A DNA stretch of 64,000 nt from Nocardioides kribbensis (GTDB taxonomy: Bacteria > Actinomycetota > Actinomycetes > Propionibacteriales > Nocardioidaceae): NCBI RefSeq assembly GCF_015070375.1, contig NZ_JADCLL010000005.1:372001-436000 (forward strand). The letters run 5' to 3'. Of the stretch, positions 1-9,451 are shown one piece after another. Position 1 is the stretch's first letter, and every line of letters begins with the position of its first letter. Both the position numbers and the translations under genes were made by a program. The notes beneath the pieces are model-generated. The model was not told where the DNA came from and did no database searches. It saw nothing but the letters and a program-made list of their open reading frames with translations.

Positions 1-301
1 GCTCGACCAGCTCGCGCTGGGAGAAGGCGGTGAGGATGACGACGGGCGCGAGCCGCTGACCGGCGATGGACTCGGCGGCGGCGATGCCGTCGAGCACCGG
101 CATCTTCACGTCGAGGATGACCAGGTCGGGGCGCAGCTGCTCGGCCAGCTCGATGGCCTTGGCGCCGTCGCCGGCCTGCCCCACCACCGACCAGCCCTCC
201 TCGGTGAGCATCTCGGCGAGGTCCATGCGGATGAGCACCTCGTCCTCGGCGATCACGACCGTCCGGGTGCTGGGCGCGGCGGGGGCGGGGGCGTCGGTCA
301 C
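1..301 (-). CDS. ANTAR-type response regulator, N-terminal part (PdtaR-like)
   Basis: This is the receiver domain of a two-component response regulator; its C-terminal part lies beyond the left edge. The visible 100 residues show the acidic pocket (IAEDE, residues 17-21), the phospho-acceptor Asp64 in LVILDVKMP and the conserved Thr91 in ILTAFS. An in-frame stop a few codons upstream leaves the GTG at 301 as the only start. The extended AEDE motif and the position directly before pyruvate kinase fit the PdtaR (Rv1626) family, which carries a C-terminal RNA-binding ANTAR domain and acts as a transcription antiterminator. That C-terminal domain cannot be seen here, so the ANTAR assignment is inference from the receiver domain and gene order. 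Confidence 0.82.
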   Translation of the reverse strand, partial: MTDAPAPAAPSTRTVVIAEDEVLIRMDLAEMLTEEGWSVVGQAGDGAKAIELAEQLRPDLVILDVKMPVLDGIAAAESIAGQRLAPVVILTAFSQRELVE

Positions 302-427
302 GGCGACAGGCTATCGTCCGCCGCGCCGCGGCCGTGCGCGAGACCGTGGGGCGCCGACCGGCGGGGCCTGCACCCGGCCCACCTCGGTCGGAGGCGCAGG
401 AGGGCCTCGGGAGGCGGCGCCTCGGTG

Positions 428-619
428 TCAGGCCGGGTGCTGCGCGCGCCGCGCCGTGCGGGGCGTGGCGAGGAAGAGCTCGACCTCGGCCCGCTCGAGG
501 CGCCGACGGGCGGCGTCGGTGGCACCCTCGCGGGCGTTGCGCACCGCGCGCTCGTGGCTGGCGCGCGCCCACCGCCACGGCGCCCAGCGGCCGCCCCTGC
601 CGATCACTGCCCTCGCCAT
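428..619 (-). CDS. Small basic hypothetical protein (63 aa)
   Basis: I do not recognise a named family. The product is 63 residues, rich in Arg and Ala, with a Trp-rich N-terminus (RWAPWRWAR) and a predicted helical middle (ARRRLERAEVELFLA). It begins with ATG and has no Shine-Dalgarno sequence, but a good -10/-35 pair ends seven bases before the ATG, as expected for a leaderless actinobacterial message. It lies between the response regulator and the tRNA gene. The promoter geometry is the main reason to believe in it. A spurious ORF in GC-rich DNA remains possible. Confidence 0.45.
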   Translation of the reverse strand: MARAVIGRGGRWAPWRWARASHERAVRNAREGATDAARRRLERAEVELFLATPRTARRAQHPA

Positions 620-626
620 GAGTCAA

Positions 627-655
627 ACTGTAGTGATCTGGTCGACTTTTGTCGA
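627..655 (-). promoter_or_regulatory. Leaderless-type promoter of the small gene at 428-619
   Basis: On the minus strand a -35 element TCGACA (650-655) is followed by a 17-base spacer and a -10 element TACAGT (627-632). The ATG at 619 starts seven bases after the -10, so transcription and translation should begin at the same base. The -35 overlaps a perfect dyad GTCGAC-TTTT-GTCGAC (641-656) that could bind a regulator. The stretch is clearly less GC-rich than its surroundings. Confidence 0.45.
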
Positions 656-700
656 CTGTCGAGCCCGTAGCACCGTCGGGTAGCGTCTGCGCGCGTCGTG

Positions 701-773
701 GCCCCGGTAGCCCAACGGCAGAGGCGATGGTCTCAAACACCATGCAGTGTGGGTTCGAATCCCACCCGGGGCA
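701..773 (+). tRNA. tRNA with anticodon CAA (Leu), class I shape
   Basis: The 73-base gene folds into a complete cloverleaf. The acceptor stem is GCCCCGG/CCGGGGC with discriminator A773, the D stem is three base pairs (710-712 with 723-725), the anticodon stem is ATGGT/ACCAT (727-731/739-743), and the T arm is GTGGG-TTCGAAT-CCCAC (749-765). The anticodon loop CTCAAAC gives anticodon CAA, which reads the Leu codon UUG. CCA is not encoded. The variable region has only five bases (744-748), whereas normal bacterial tRNA-Leu is class II with a long variable arm. The amino acid it carries is therefore less certain than its being a tRNA. Confidence 0.9.
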
Positions 774-822
774 CCCGTACGGCTCCCCCAGGAATGTCGG
801 TGCGTGAGGGGATCCTGGGGCC

Positions 823-1584
823 ATGCACCCCGACGAGCTGGTCGCCGCCGCCCGGCGGGAGCACGAGGGTGGCGCCAGCGACAGCGAGATCGGGCGCCGC
901 CTCGGGGTGGCCCGCACGACCGTCCGCGACTGGCGGCTCGGGCGCTGGCGGGAGGATCGGCACCGCCGGCGCGACGTCGACTGCCCGACGTGTGGCGAGG
1001 CTCCGCTGGCGGCTGAGCCCTACGCCGTCCTCCTCGGCTACTACCTCGGCGACGGCTGCGTCTCGCAGCAGAGGCGCACCGTGTCGCTGCGGGTCGCGTG
1101 TGACGCCTCCCTGCCCGGCATCGTGGAGGACGTGGCCACGGTGGTCGCGCAGGTCCGCCCGCGGGCCCGGGTGTTCCGGGTGTCCGCTCCTGGCACGACG
1201 GTGGTCCACGTCAACTGGCGCCACTGGCCCTGCCTGTTCCCCCAGCACGGACCCGGCCGCAAGCACGAGCGCCCGATCGTGCTCGAGGCCTGGCAGCGCG
1301 AGGCGGTCGAGGCGCACCCCGCCGCCTTCCTGCGCGGGCTGTTCCACTCCGACGGCTCGCGCAGCGCCAACTGGACGTCGCGGCGGCTGCGTGACGGCAC
1401 GGTGCGCCGCTACGACTACCCCCGCTGGCAGTTCGTGAACGCCTCGGCCGACATCCGCGGCCTGTGCTGCTGGGCCCTCGACCTGGTCGAGGTGCCCTGG
1501 CGGCAGTCGGCCCACCGCACGATCAGCGTCTCCACGCGCGCCGGCGTCGCCCGCCTCGACGCGCTCATCGGCCTCAAGTCCTGA
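823..1584 (+). CDS. HTH-LAGLIDADG domain protein
   Basis: The 253-residue protein has an N-terminal helix-turn-helix (residues about 5-42, ending GVARTTVRDWRLGR), a possible zinc pair CPTCG near residue 55, and two motifs of the LAGLIDADG type: LLGYYLGDG near residue 70 and FLRGLFHSDG near residue 170. Two such motifs in one chain make a pseudo-dimeric fold, as in monomeric homing endonucleases and in the derived DNA-binding domain of WhiA. Both acidic residues (Asp of LGDG and of HSDG) are kept, so cleavage activity is possible. It is free-standing, with no intron or intein around it, and starts 50 bases after the tRNA gene. It may be a degenerate mobile endonuclease or a recruited regulator; the sequence does not decide. 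Confidence 0.75.
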   Translation: MHPDELVAAARREHEGGASDSEIGRRLGVARTTVRDWRLGRWREDRHRRRDVDCPTCGEAPLAAEPYAVLLGYYLGDGCVSQQRRTVSLRVACDASLPGIVEDVATVVAQVRPRARVFRVSAPGTTVVHVNWRHWPCLFPQHGPGRKHERPIVLEAWQREAVEAHPAAFLRGLFHSDGSRSANWTSRRLRDGTVRRYDYPRWQFVNASADIRGLCCWALDLVEVPWRQSAHRTISVSTRAGVARLDALIGLKS

Positions 1585-1599
1585 GCGGAGCGGCTCAGG
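1580..1599. terminator. Small hairpin between convergent genes
   Basis: CCTGAGC (1580-1586) and GCTCAGG (1593-1599) form a 7-bp stem with a 6-base loop. The hairpin spans the stop codons of both convergent genes (HTH-LAGLIDADG and pyk). There is no T-run on either side, so termination is only a guess. Confidence 0.25.
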
Positions 1600-3061
1600 C
1601 CTCCGGGCGACGGTAGGCGGGGGCGACCTCGTTGATCGCGTCGCCCATCCGGTGGATGCGCAGCGCGTTGGTCGACCCCGGGATGCCGGGGGGCGCGCCG
1701 GCGATGATCACCACCAGGTCGCCCTCCTGCACGCGGCCGATGCGCAGCAGCTGCTCGTCGACCTGGCGCACCATCTCGTCGGTGTGCTCGACGGGCGCGG
1801 TCTTGAAGGTCTCCACACCCCAGCTCAGCGAGAGCTGCGAGCGCACGACCGCCTCGGGGGTGAAGGCCAGGATCGGGATCGGGCCGCGCAGCCGCGACAT
1901 CCGCCGGGCGGAGTCACCGGACTGGGTGAAGGCCACGACGTACTTGGCGCCCACGCGCTCGGCGACCTCGGCGGCCGCCTTGGCGATCACGCCGCCGTTG
2001 GTGTGGGGGTCCCAGTCGATCTCGCGGACCCCGGCGACGGCGCCGGCCGAGAGGGCCTGGCGCTCGGTGGAGGAGATGATGCGGCCCATCGTCTCGACGG
2101 TGACGACGGGGTACTCCCCCACCCCGGTCTCCCCCGACAGCATGACGGCGTCGGAGCCGTCGAGCACCGCGTTGGCGACGTCGGAGGCCTCGGCCCGCGT
2201 GGGCGAGGGGCTGGAGATCATCGACTCGAGCATCTGGGTCGCCACGATGACCGGCTTCGCGTTGAGCCGGGCCTTCTGGATGATCTGCTTCTGCAGGAAC
2301 GGCACGTCCTCGAGCGGGCACTCCACGGCCAGGTCGCCGCGGGCGACCATGATGCCGTCGAAGGCGGCGACGACCTCGTCGAGGTTCTCGATGGCCTGCG
2401 GCTTCTCGATCTTGGCGATGACGGGCACCATGACGCCCTCCTCGCGCATGATGGCCCGCACGTCCTCGGCGTCCTTCGCGTCGCGCACGAAGGACAGCGC
2501 GATGAAGTCGACCGAGAGGGACAGCGCGAAGCGCAGGTCCTCGACGTCCTTCTCCGACAGCGCCGGCACCGAGACCGCGACACCGGGCAGGTTGATGCCC
2601 TTGTTGTCGGACACCTTGCCGCCGACCAGCACCTCCGTGGTCACGTCGGTGTCGTCGACGCCGGTGACCCGCAGCCGGATCTTGCCGTCGTCGATCAGGA
2701 TCGGGTCGCCCACGCCGACGTCGCCCGGCAGGCCCTTGTAGGTCGTGCCGCAGCTCTCGATGTCGCCGGGCACGTCGCGGGTCGTGATCGTCCAGGCCTG
2801 GCCGCGGCGCAGCACGACCGGGCCGTCGGCGAAGCGCTCCAGGCGGATCTTGGGGCCCTGCAGGTCGGCGAAGATGCCGACCCCGTGACCGCTGGCGTCG
2901 GAGGCCTCGCGGACCAGGCGGTAGCTCTCCGCGTGGTCGGCGTGGCTGCCGTGGCTCATGTTCAGCCGGGCGACGTCCATGCCGGCGTACACCAGCTCAC
3001 GGATGCGCCTCGGCGACGAGGTCGCGGGACCCAGGGTGCAGACGATCTTGGCTCTACGCAC
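1595..3061 (-). CDS. pyk: Pyruvate kinase
   Basis: Pyruvate kinase converts phosphoenolpyruvate and ADP to pyruvate and ATP, the last step of glycolysis, in the cytoplasm. The 488-residue protein has the family start AKIVCTLGPATSS, the substrate motif NMSHGS, the active-site strand IAKIEKPQAIENL, the metal site GIMVARGDLAVE, the stretch VIVATQMLESM and a full C-terminal allosteric domain. The frame is open further upstream only through a TTG start. I chose GTG 3061 because it begins exactly at the family's conserved N-terminus and lies seven bases after a TAGGGT -10 element, which points to a leaderless message. A 14-bp palindrome overlaps the -35 element and probably binds a regulator. Confidence 0.95.
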   Translation of the reverse strand: MRRAKIVCTLGPATSSPRRIRELVYAGMDVARLNMSHGSHADHAESYRLVREASDASGHGVGIFADLQGPKIRLERFADGPVVLRRGQAWTITTRDVPGDIESCGTTYKGLPGDVGVGDPILIDDGKIRLRVTGVDDTDVTTEVLVGGKVSDNKGINLPGVAVSVPALSEKDVEDLRFALSLSVDFIALSFVRDAKDAEDVRAIMREEGVMVPVIAKIEKPQAIENLDEVVAAFDGIMVARGDLAVECPLEDVPFLQKQIIQKARLNAKPVIVATQMLESMISSPSPTRAEASDVANAVLDGSDAVMLSGETGVGEYPVVTVETMGRIISSTERQALSAGAVAGVREIDWDPHTNGGVIAKAAAEVAERVGAKYVVAFTQSGDSARRMSRLRGPIPILAFTPEAVVRSQLSLSWGVETFKTAPVEHTDEMVRQVDEQLLRIGRVQEGDLVVIIAGAPPGIPGSTNALRIHRMGDAINEVAPAYRRPEA

Positions 3062-3068
3062 GTCCCTC

Positions 3069-3096
3069 ACCCTAGCGCTGTCTTGGAACGTTCCAA
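3069..3096 (-). promoter_or_regulatory. pyk promoter with palindromic operator
   Basis: On the minus strand -35 TTGGAA (3091-3096), a 16-base spacer and -10 TAGGGT (3069-3074) precede the pyk GTG by seven bases. A perfect 14-bp palindrome TTGGAACGTTCCAA (3083-3096) covers the -35. A central CG in a palindrome of this length is typical of LacI/GalR-family operators. The regulator is not encoded in the window. Confidence 0.5.
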
Positions 3097-3110
3097 CACT
3101 TTCCACGGAC

Positions 3111-3150
3111 AAAACCGGCGGGAGCCCCTCGCTCGAGGGGCTCCCGCCGG
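3111..3150 (-). terminator. Rho-independent terminator of gltB-gltD
   Basis: A perfect 17-bp stem (3115-3131 with 3134-3150) with a two-base loop is followed on the minus strand by TTTT (3114-3111). It begins 24 bases after the gltD stop. This is the clearest intrinsic terminator in the window, and it separates gltD from the pyk promoter. Confidence 0.85.
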
Positions 3151-3173
3151 CGTGTCGCGCGCAGCAGCGGTGG

Positions 3174-4637
3174 TCAGACCGTCAGCGGCCGGTCGGTGGG
3201 CTTCACCGGCGCCGGCAGCGTGGTCGAGCCGGTCAGGAACTCGTCGACCTTCGAGGCGGCCGCGCGGCCCTCCGCGATGGCCCACACGATGAGCGACTGG
3301 CCGCGACCGGCGTCGCCGGCCACGAAGACCCCCGGCACCGAGGACATGTACGACGCGTCGCGCGCGACGTTGCCGCGCTGGTCGAGGTCGACGCCCAGCT
3401 GCTCGACGAGGCCGGCGGTCTCCGGGCCGGTGAAGCCCATCGCGAAGAGCACCAAGTCGGCCGGGATCTCGCGCTCGGTGCCCTCGATCTCGGTGAGCTT
3501 GCCGCCCTCGAAGACGACGTCGACCAGCACCAGGCCGGTGACGCGCCCCTCGGTGCCGACGAAGCGCTTCGTGGAGACCGAGTAGACCCGCTCGCCGGCC
3601 TCCTCGTGGGCCGAGGACACCTTGAACGTCATCGGGTAGGTCGGCCACGGCTGACCGCTCGGCCGTGCCCCCGGGGGCTCCGGCATGATCTCCAGCTGCG
3701 TGATCGAGGCCGCGCCGTGACGCGTCGAGGTGCCGAGGCAGTCGGCGCCGGTGTCGCCGCCGCCGATGATGACGACGTGCTTGTCGGTCGCGGTGACCTG
3801 GCCCTCGACCTGCTCCCCCAGCGCGGCCCGGTTGGCCTGGGGCAGGAAGTCCATGGCCTGGTGGATGCCGTCGAGGTCGCGGCCCGGCACGTCGAGCTCG
3901 CGCGCGGTGGTCGAGCCCATCGCGAGCACGACCGCGTCGTAGCGGTCCTTGAGCTTCTCGCCGGTGAGCTCGCCGCCCACGTCGACCCCGGGGCGGAAGA
4001 CGGTGCCCTCGCGCCGCATCTGGTCGAGGCGGCGGTCGAGGTGCTTCTTCTCCATCTTGAACTCGGGGATGCCGTAGCGCAGCAGCCCGCCGATCTTGTC
4101 GGCCCGCTCGTAGACCGCGACCGTGTGGCCGGCCCGGGTGAGCTGCTGGGCGGCGGCCAGGCCTGCGGGGCCCGAGCCGACGACCGCGACCGTGCGGCCC
4201 GAGAGCCACTCCGGGGGCTGGGGCCGCACGAAGCCCGACTCCCAGGCCTTGTCGATGATCGAGACCTCGACGTTCTTGATCGTCACGGGGTCCTGGTTGA
4301 TGCCCAGCACGCAGGCGGTCTCGCAGGGAGCCGGGCAGAGGCGACCGGTGAACTCCGGGAAGTTGTTGGTCGCGTGGAGACGCTCGATGGCGCCCTCCCA
4401 GTCGTCGCGCCAGACCAGGTCGTTCCACTCCGGGATGATGTTGCCCAGCGGGCAGCCCTGGTGGCAGAACGGGATGCCGCAGTCCATGCAGCGTCCGGCC
4501 TGGGGCGTGATGATCGGCAGCAGCGCACGGCCGATCCCGTCGGGGTAGACCTCGTTCCAGTCGTGCACACGCTCCTCGACGGGGCGTCGCTCCGCGACCT
4601 TGCGCCCCTCCTTGAGGAATCCCTTCGGGTCAGCCAT
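3174..4637 (-). CDS. gltD: Glutamate synthase small subunit
   Basis: GltD passes electrons from NADPH through FAD and iron-sulphur clusters to GltB, which makes glutamate from 2-oxoglutarate and glutamine. The 487-residue protein has the cysteine set C50, C53, C58, C62 ([14 protein letters not shown]) and the second set CPAPCETAC near residue 103 for two 4Fe-4S clusters. An FAD motif [13 protein letters not shown] lies near residue 150, an NADPH motif [13 protein letters not shown] near 287, and the closing FAD motif [11 protein letters not shown] near the C-terminus. The ATG overlaps the gltB stop by eight bases, which indicates coupled translation. Confidence 0.96.
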   Translation of the reverse strand: MADPKGFLKEGRKVAERRPVEERVHDWNEVYPDGIGRALLPIITPQAGRCMDCGIPFCHQGCPLGNIIPEWNDLVWRDDWEGAIERLHATNNFPEFTGRLCPAPCETACVLGINQDPVTIKNVEVSIIDKAWESGFVRPQPPEWLSGRTVAVVGSGPAGLAAAQQLTRAGHTVAVYERADKIGGLLRYGIPEFKMEKKHLDRRLDQMRREGTVFRPGVDVGGELTGEKLKDRYDAVVLAMGSTTARELDVPGRDLDGIHQAMDFLPQANRAALGEQVEGQVTATDKHVVIIGGGDTGADCLGTSTRHGAASITQLEIMPEPPGARPSGQPWPTYPMTFKVSSAHEEAGERVYSVSTKRFVGTEGRVTGLVLVDVVFEGGKLTEIEGTEREIPADLVLFAMGFTGPETAGLVEQLGVDLDQRGNVARDASYMSSVPGVFVAGDAGRGQSLIVWAIAEGRAAASKVDEFLTGSTTLPAPVKPTDRPLTV

Positions 4638-7600
4638 GGAGGGCCTCCATCATCGCGTTGGCGGTGTCGTTCTCGTCGAGCCCGTCGGCCTCGGCCTTCG
4701 CCTTGGCCTCCAGCACGATCCGGTAGTCGCGCGGCATGACCTCGGTGAAGCGGGTCAGGGAGGTCTCCCAGTCGGCGAGCAGCTCCTCGGCCACCTCCGA
4801 CCCGGTCTCCTCGTGGTGGGCGCGGACCATCTCGCGCAGCTCCGCGGCCGCCTCGTCGGTCACCGGGCCGAGCTCCACGAGCTCCTTGTTGACCCGGAAG
4901 TCCTTGAGGTCCAGCACCCAGGCCACGCCGCCGGACATGCCGGCCGCGAAGTTGCGCCCGGTCTTGCCCAGCACGGCCACGCGCCCTCCGGTCATGTACT
5001 CGCAGGCGTGGTCGCCCACGCCCTCGGTGACCAGCCAGGCCCCCGAGTTGCGCACCGCGAAGCGCTCGCCGACGCCGCCGCGGATGTAGACCTGGCCCGA
5101 GGTGGCGCCGTAGGCGATCGTGTTGCCGGCGATGATCTGCTCCTGCGAGCGGAAGGTCGCCGCGCGGTCGGGCCGCACCACGATCCGCCCGCCGGAGAGG
5201 CCCTTGCCGACGTAGTCGTTGGCGTCGCCCTCCAGACGCAGCGTGATCCCGCGGGGCAGGAACGCGCCGAAGGACTGACCGGCCGACCCCAGGAAGGTCA
5301 GGTCGATCGTGCCGTCGGGCAGCCCCTCGCCACCGTGGCGCTTGGTGACCTCGTGGCCCAGGATCGTGCCGACGGTGCGGTTGACGTTGCGGATCGTGAC
5401 CTGGGCGCGCACGGGCTCGCCGCGCTCCAGCGCCGGCTCGGCCAGCGGCAGCAGCTCGATGACGTCGAGCGCCTTGTCGAGGCCGTGGTCCTGACCGGTG
5501 GTGTTGCGCAGCGCGGCGCCCTCGGGCAGCTCGGGCACGTGGAGGATCGGCGCCAGGTCGAGACCCGAGGCCTTCCAGTGCTCCACCGCCTGCTCGACGT
5601 CGAGCGTGGCGACCTGGCCGATGGCCTCGTCGAGCGAGCGGAAGCCCAGCTCGGCGAGGATCTCGCGCACCTCCTCGGCGATGTACTCGAAGAAGGTCAC
5701 CACGAACTCCGGCTTGCCCGAGAAGCGCTCGCGCAGCACGGGGTTCTGCGTCGCGACGCCGACCGGGCAGGTGTCGAGGTGGCAGACCCGCATCATGATG
5801 CAGCCCGAGACCACCAGCGGTGCGGTGGCGAAGCCGTACTCCTCGGCGCCCAGCAGGGCGGCGATGACCACGTCGCGACCGGTCTTGAGCTGCCCGTCGG
5901 TCTGCACGACGATCCGGTCGCGCAGACCGTTGAGCAGCAGGGTCTGCTGGGTCTCGGCCAGGCCGAGCTCCCAGGGACCGCCGGCGTGCTTGAGCGAGGT
6001 CAGCGGCGAGGCGCCGGTGCCGCCGTCGTGGCCGGAGATGAGCACCACGTCGGCGTGCGCCTTCGACACACCCGTCGCGACCGTGCCGACGCCGACCTCG
6101 GAGACCAGCTTCACGTGCACCCGCGCCTGCGGGTTGGCGTTCTTCAGGTCGTGGATCAGCTGGGCGAGGTCCTCGATGGAGTAGATGTCGTGGTGCGGCG
6201 GCGGGCTGATGAGGCCCACGCCCGGCGTGGAGTAGCGGGTCTTGGCCACCCACGGGTAGACCTTGTGGCCGGGCAGCTGCCCGCCCTCGCCGGGCTTCGC
6301 GCCCTGCGCCATCTTGATCTGGATGTCGTCGGCGTTGGTGAGGTACTCCGAGGTCACGCCGAAGCGGCCGCTGGCGACCTGCTTGATCGAGCTGCGGCGC
6401 TCGGGGTCGTAGAGGCGCGCGGGGTCCTCGCCGCCCTCGCCGGTGTTGGACTTGCCGCCGAGGCGGTTCATCGCGATGGCGAGGGTCTCATGGGCCTCCC
6501 CGCTGATCGAGCCGTAGGACATCGCGCCGGTGGAGAAGCGCTTGACGATCTCCGAGACCGGCTCGACCTCCTCGATCGGCACCGGGGTGCGTCCGGTGGC
6601 CCCGCCGTCCTTGAAGCGGAACAGCCCGCGCAGCGTCATCAGGCGCTCGGCCTGCTCGTCGACGCGCTGGGTGTACTGCTTGAAGACGTCGTAGCGACCG
6701 GCCCGCGTGGAGTGCTGGAGGCGGAAGACCGTCTCGGGGTCGAACAGGTGCGGCTCGCCGTCGCGGCGCCACTGGTACTCCCCGCCGGTCTCCAGCTCGC
6801 GGTGGGCCTGGAGGATGCCGCCGCGCGGGTACGCCGTGGCGTGCCGGCGCGCGACCTCCTCGGCGATGGTGTCCAGCTCGATGCCGCCGAGCTTGGAGGT
6901 CGTGCCGGTGAAGTACTTGTCGACCACGGCCTGCGAGAGCCCGACGGCCTCGAAGATCTGCGCGCCGGTGTAGGAGGCGACGGTGGAGACGCCCATCTTC
7001 GACATCACCTTGAGCACGCCCTTGCCGAGGGCCTTGACCAGGTTGGCCATGGCCTTCTCGGGGTCGGCGGTGACGTAGTAGCCCTCGCGGGCGAGGTCCT
7101 CGACCGACTCCATGGCCAGGTAGGGGTTGACCGCGGCCGCGCCGTAGCCGACCAGGAGCGCCACGTGGTGGACCTCGCGGACGTCGCCGGCCTCGACGAG
7201 CAGGCCGACCTGGGTGCGGGTCTTCTCGCGCACCAGGTGGTGGTGGACCGCACCGGTGAGCAGCAGCGACGGGATCGGCGCGAGCTCGGCGGTGGAGTGG
7301 CGGTCGGAGAGCACGATGATGCGGGCGCCGTCGGCGATCGCGGTGCTGACCTCCTGGCAGATCTCCTCGATCCGCGCGGCCATCGCGGCGCCGCCGCCCT
7401 CGACCTCGTAGAGGCCGCGGGAGACGTGGGTGATGAAGCCCGGCATGTCGCCGTCACGGTTGATGTGGCGGATCTTCGCCAGGTCGTCGTTGGAGATGAC
7501 CGGGAAGGGCAGCACGACCTGCCGGCAGGAGGCCGGCGTGGGGTCGAGGAGGTTCGACTCCGGGCCGATGGTGCCGTTGAGGGAGGTGACGAGCTCCTCG

Positions 7601-9174
7601 CGGATCGCGTCGAGCGGCGGGTTGGTGACCTGCGCGAAGAGCTGCGCGAAGTAGTCGAAGAGCAGCCGCGGCTTCTCGCTCAGCGCCGCGATGGGGGTGT
7701 CGGTGCCCATGGAACCGATCGGCTCGGCGCCGGTGTTGGCCATCGGGGTCAGCAGCACGCGCAGCTGCTCCTCGGTGTAGCCGAAGACCTGCTGGCGACG
7801 CGTCACCGAGGCGTGGGTGTGCACGACGTGCTCGCGCTCGGGGATGTCGTCGAGGTGGATGAGGCCGGCGTGGAGCCACTCGTCATAGGGGTGCTCGGCG
7901 GCGAGCTCGGCCTTGATCTCCTCGTCCTCGATGATGCGGTGCTCGTCGGTGTCGACGAGGAACATCCGGCCCGGCTGGAGCCGGCCCTTGCGCACGATCG
8001 AGGCGGGGTCGAGGTCGAGCACGCCGACCTCGGAGGCCAGCACGACCAGGCCGTCGTCGGTGACCCAGTAGCGCGAGGGGCGCAGGCCGTTGCGGTCGAG
8101 CACCGCGCCGATCTGCGAGCCGTCGGTGAAGACGACGCAGGCGGGCCCGTCCCACGGCTCCATCATGTTGGAGTGGAAGGAGTAGAAGGCGCGGCGCGCC
8201 TCGTCCATCTCGGTGTGGTTCTCCCACGCCTCCGGGATCATCATCAGCACCGAGTGGGGCAGCGAGCGGCCGCCCATGTGCAGCAGCTCGAGCACCTCGT
8301 CGAACGACGCGGAGTCGGAGGCGCCCAGCGTGCAGATCGGGTAGAGCCGCTCGAGGTCGCCCGGGATGAGGTCGGAGGACAGCAGGGCCTCGCGAGCGCG
8401 CATCCAGTTGCGGTTGCCCATCACCGTGTTGATCTCGCCGTTGTGGGCGATGAACCGGAACGGGTGCGACAGCGGCCAGCTCGGGAAGGTGTTGGTGGAG
8501 AAGCGCGAGTGCACCACGGCCATCGCCGAGGCGACGCGCTCGTCCTTGAGGTCGGGGTAGACCTCGTCGAGCTGCGCCGGGGTGAGCATGCCCTTGTAGG
8601 CCAGCGTGCGCGAGGACAGCGACGGGAAGTAGACGTCGGTCTCGTGCTCGGCGCGCTTGCGCAGCACGAAGGCGAGGCGCTCCAGGCCCATGCCGGTCAC
8701 GCGGGCGCCGGCACCGGCCACGAAGAGCTGCGCGAAGGTCGGCATGACCCCGCGGGCGGTGGAGCCCAGCGAGCTGGGGTCGACCGGCACGTCGCGCCAG
8801 CCGAGGACGTCGAGGCCCTCCTCGGCGGCGATGGCCTCGATCGCGGCGCGGGTGGCCGCGACCTGGTCGCCGTCACCCTGCAGGAAGGCCGTGCCGACGG
8901 CGTAGGCGTGCTGCGGCGGCAGCTCGAAGTCGACCACCTCGCGCAGGAACGCGTCGGGCACCTGGATCAGGATGCCCGCACCGTCGCCGGAGTTCGGCTC
9001 GGCACCGGCGGCACCACGGTGGTCGAGGTTCAGCAGGGCGATGATGCCCTTGCGGACGATGTCATGGCTGGCGACGCCGGTCAGGGTTGCCACGAAAGCC
9101 ACACCGCACGCGTCGTGCTCGTGCGCGGGGTCGTAGAGCCCTTGGGGCGGCGGGAATGCGTGCTGGTACGGCAC
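4630..9174 (-). CDS. gltB: Glutamate synthase large subunit
   Basis: GltB is the large, FMN-containing subunit of NADPH glutamate synthase in ammonium assimilation. The 1514-residue length is normal. After a 22-residue propeptide the class II amidotransferase nucleophile is Cys23 (DACGVAF). The central and FMN domains follow ([35 protein letters not shown]), then the 3Fe-4S cysteines [12 protein letters not shown] and the C-terminal beta-helix with its Gly-rich repeats. GTG 9174 is preceded by GGGAG at suitable distance. It is the first gene of a two-gene operon. A TAGGAT hexamer about 150 bases upstream (near 9329) resembles the -10 seen before hisD and may be its promoter. Confidence 0.97.
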   Translation of the reverse strand: MPYQHAFPPPQGLYDPAHEHDACGVAFVATLTGVASHDIVRKGIIALLNLDHRGAAGAEPNSGDGAGILIQVPDAFLREVVDFELPPQHAYAVGTAFLQGDGDQVAATRAAIEAIAAEEGLDVLGWRDVPVDPSSLGSTARGVMPTFAQLFVAGAGARVTGMGLERLAFVLRKRAEHETDVYFPSLSSRTLAYKGMLTPAQLDEVYPDLKDERVASAMAVVHSRFSTNTFPSWPLSHPFRFIAHNGEINTVMGNRNWMRAREALLSSDLIPGDLERLYPICTLGASDSASFDEVLELLHMGGRSLPHSVLMMIPEAWENHTEMDEARRAFYSFHSNMMEPWDGPACVVFTDGSQIGAVLDRNGLRPSRYWVTDDGLVVLASEVGVLDLDPASIVRKGRLQPGRMFLVDTDEHRIIEDEEIKAELAAEHPYDEWLHAGLIHLDDIPEREHVVHTHASVTRRQQVFGYTEEQLRVLLTPMANTGAEPIGSMGTDTPIAALSEKPRLLFDYFAQLFAQVTNPPLDAIREELVTSLNGTIGPESNLLDPTPASCRQVVLPFPVISNDDLAKIRHINRDGDMPGFITHVSRGLYEVEGGGAAMAARIEEICQEVSTAIADGARIIVLSDRHSTAELAPIPSLLLTGAVHHHLVREKTRTQVGLLVEAGDVREVHHVALLVGYGAAAVNPYLAMESVEDLAREGYYVTADPEKAMANLVKALGKGVLKVMSKMGVSTVASYTGAQIFEAVGLSQAVVDKYFTGTTSKLGGIELDTIAEEVARRHATAYPRGGILQAHRELETGGEYQWRRDGEPHLFDPETVFRLQHSTRAGRYDVFKQYTQRVDEQAERLMTLRGLFRFKDGGATGRTPVPIEEVEPVSEIVKRFSTGAMSYGSISGEAHETLAIAMNRLGGKSNTGEGGEDPARLYDPERRSSIKQVASGRFGVTSEYLTNADDIQIKMAQGAKPGEGGQLPGHKVYPWVAKTRYSTPGVGLISPPPHHDIYSIEDLAQLIHDLKNANPQARVHVKLVSEVGVGTVATGVSKAHADVVLISGHDGGTGASPLTSLKHAGGPWELGLAETQQTLLLNGLRDRIVVQTDGQLKTGRDVVIAALLGAEEYGFATAPLVVSGCIMMRVCHLDTCPVGVATQNPVLRERFSGKPEFVVTFFEYIAEEVREILAELGFRSLDEAIGQVATLDVEQAVEHWKASGLDLAPILHVPELPEGAALRNTTGQDHGLDKALDVIELLPLAEPALERGEPVRAQVTIRNVNRTVGTILGHEVTKRHGGEGLPDGTIDLTFLGSAGQSFGAFLPRGITLRLEGDANDYVGKGLSGGRIVVRPDRAATFRSQEQIIAGNTIAYGATSGQVYIRGGVGERFAVRNSGAWLVTEGVGDHACEYMTGGRVAVLGKTGRNFAAGMSGGVAWVLDLKDFRVNKELVELGPVTDEAAAELREMVRAHHEETGSEVAEELLADWETSLTRFTEVMPRDYRIVLEAKAKAEADGLDENDTANAMMEALHG

Positions 9175-9451
9175 CGGTCGTTCTCCCGTCGTCGTCTGAG
9201 CCGGGCTCCTCGACGCACACCGGGCCGGGAAGGTCCGAGGTGGTGGGGCTGAGGAGGCGGCCGGGGGTGGGGCAGGGGGTGGAGCGGGTGTCGAGCGAGG
9301 GTCGCGCCGGGCGAGGCCGGCACGGTGATCCTACGAGGCTCCAGGCACCGCGGTGGAGGGGACGACGCTGGCCCTCGCGGCAGGCTCAGGTTACCACTGC
9401 GTTTCGCGGCACCCGGCCGGCAGCGCTGCGGCGTACGTCAGGTGAGACGGG

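Noticed and set aside
1632..2741. Plus-strand frames opposite pyk
   Set aside because: Antisense shadows of a complete pyruvate kinase gene.
4600..9252. Very long plus-strand open frame opposite gltB (about 1550 codons)
   Set aside because: It mirrors gltB codon periodicity; the peptide is a Leu/Val/Gly/Asp/Arg-rich shadow without domains, caused by high GC at third positions.
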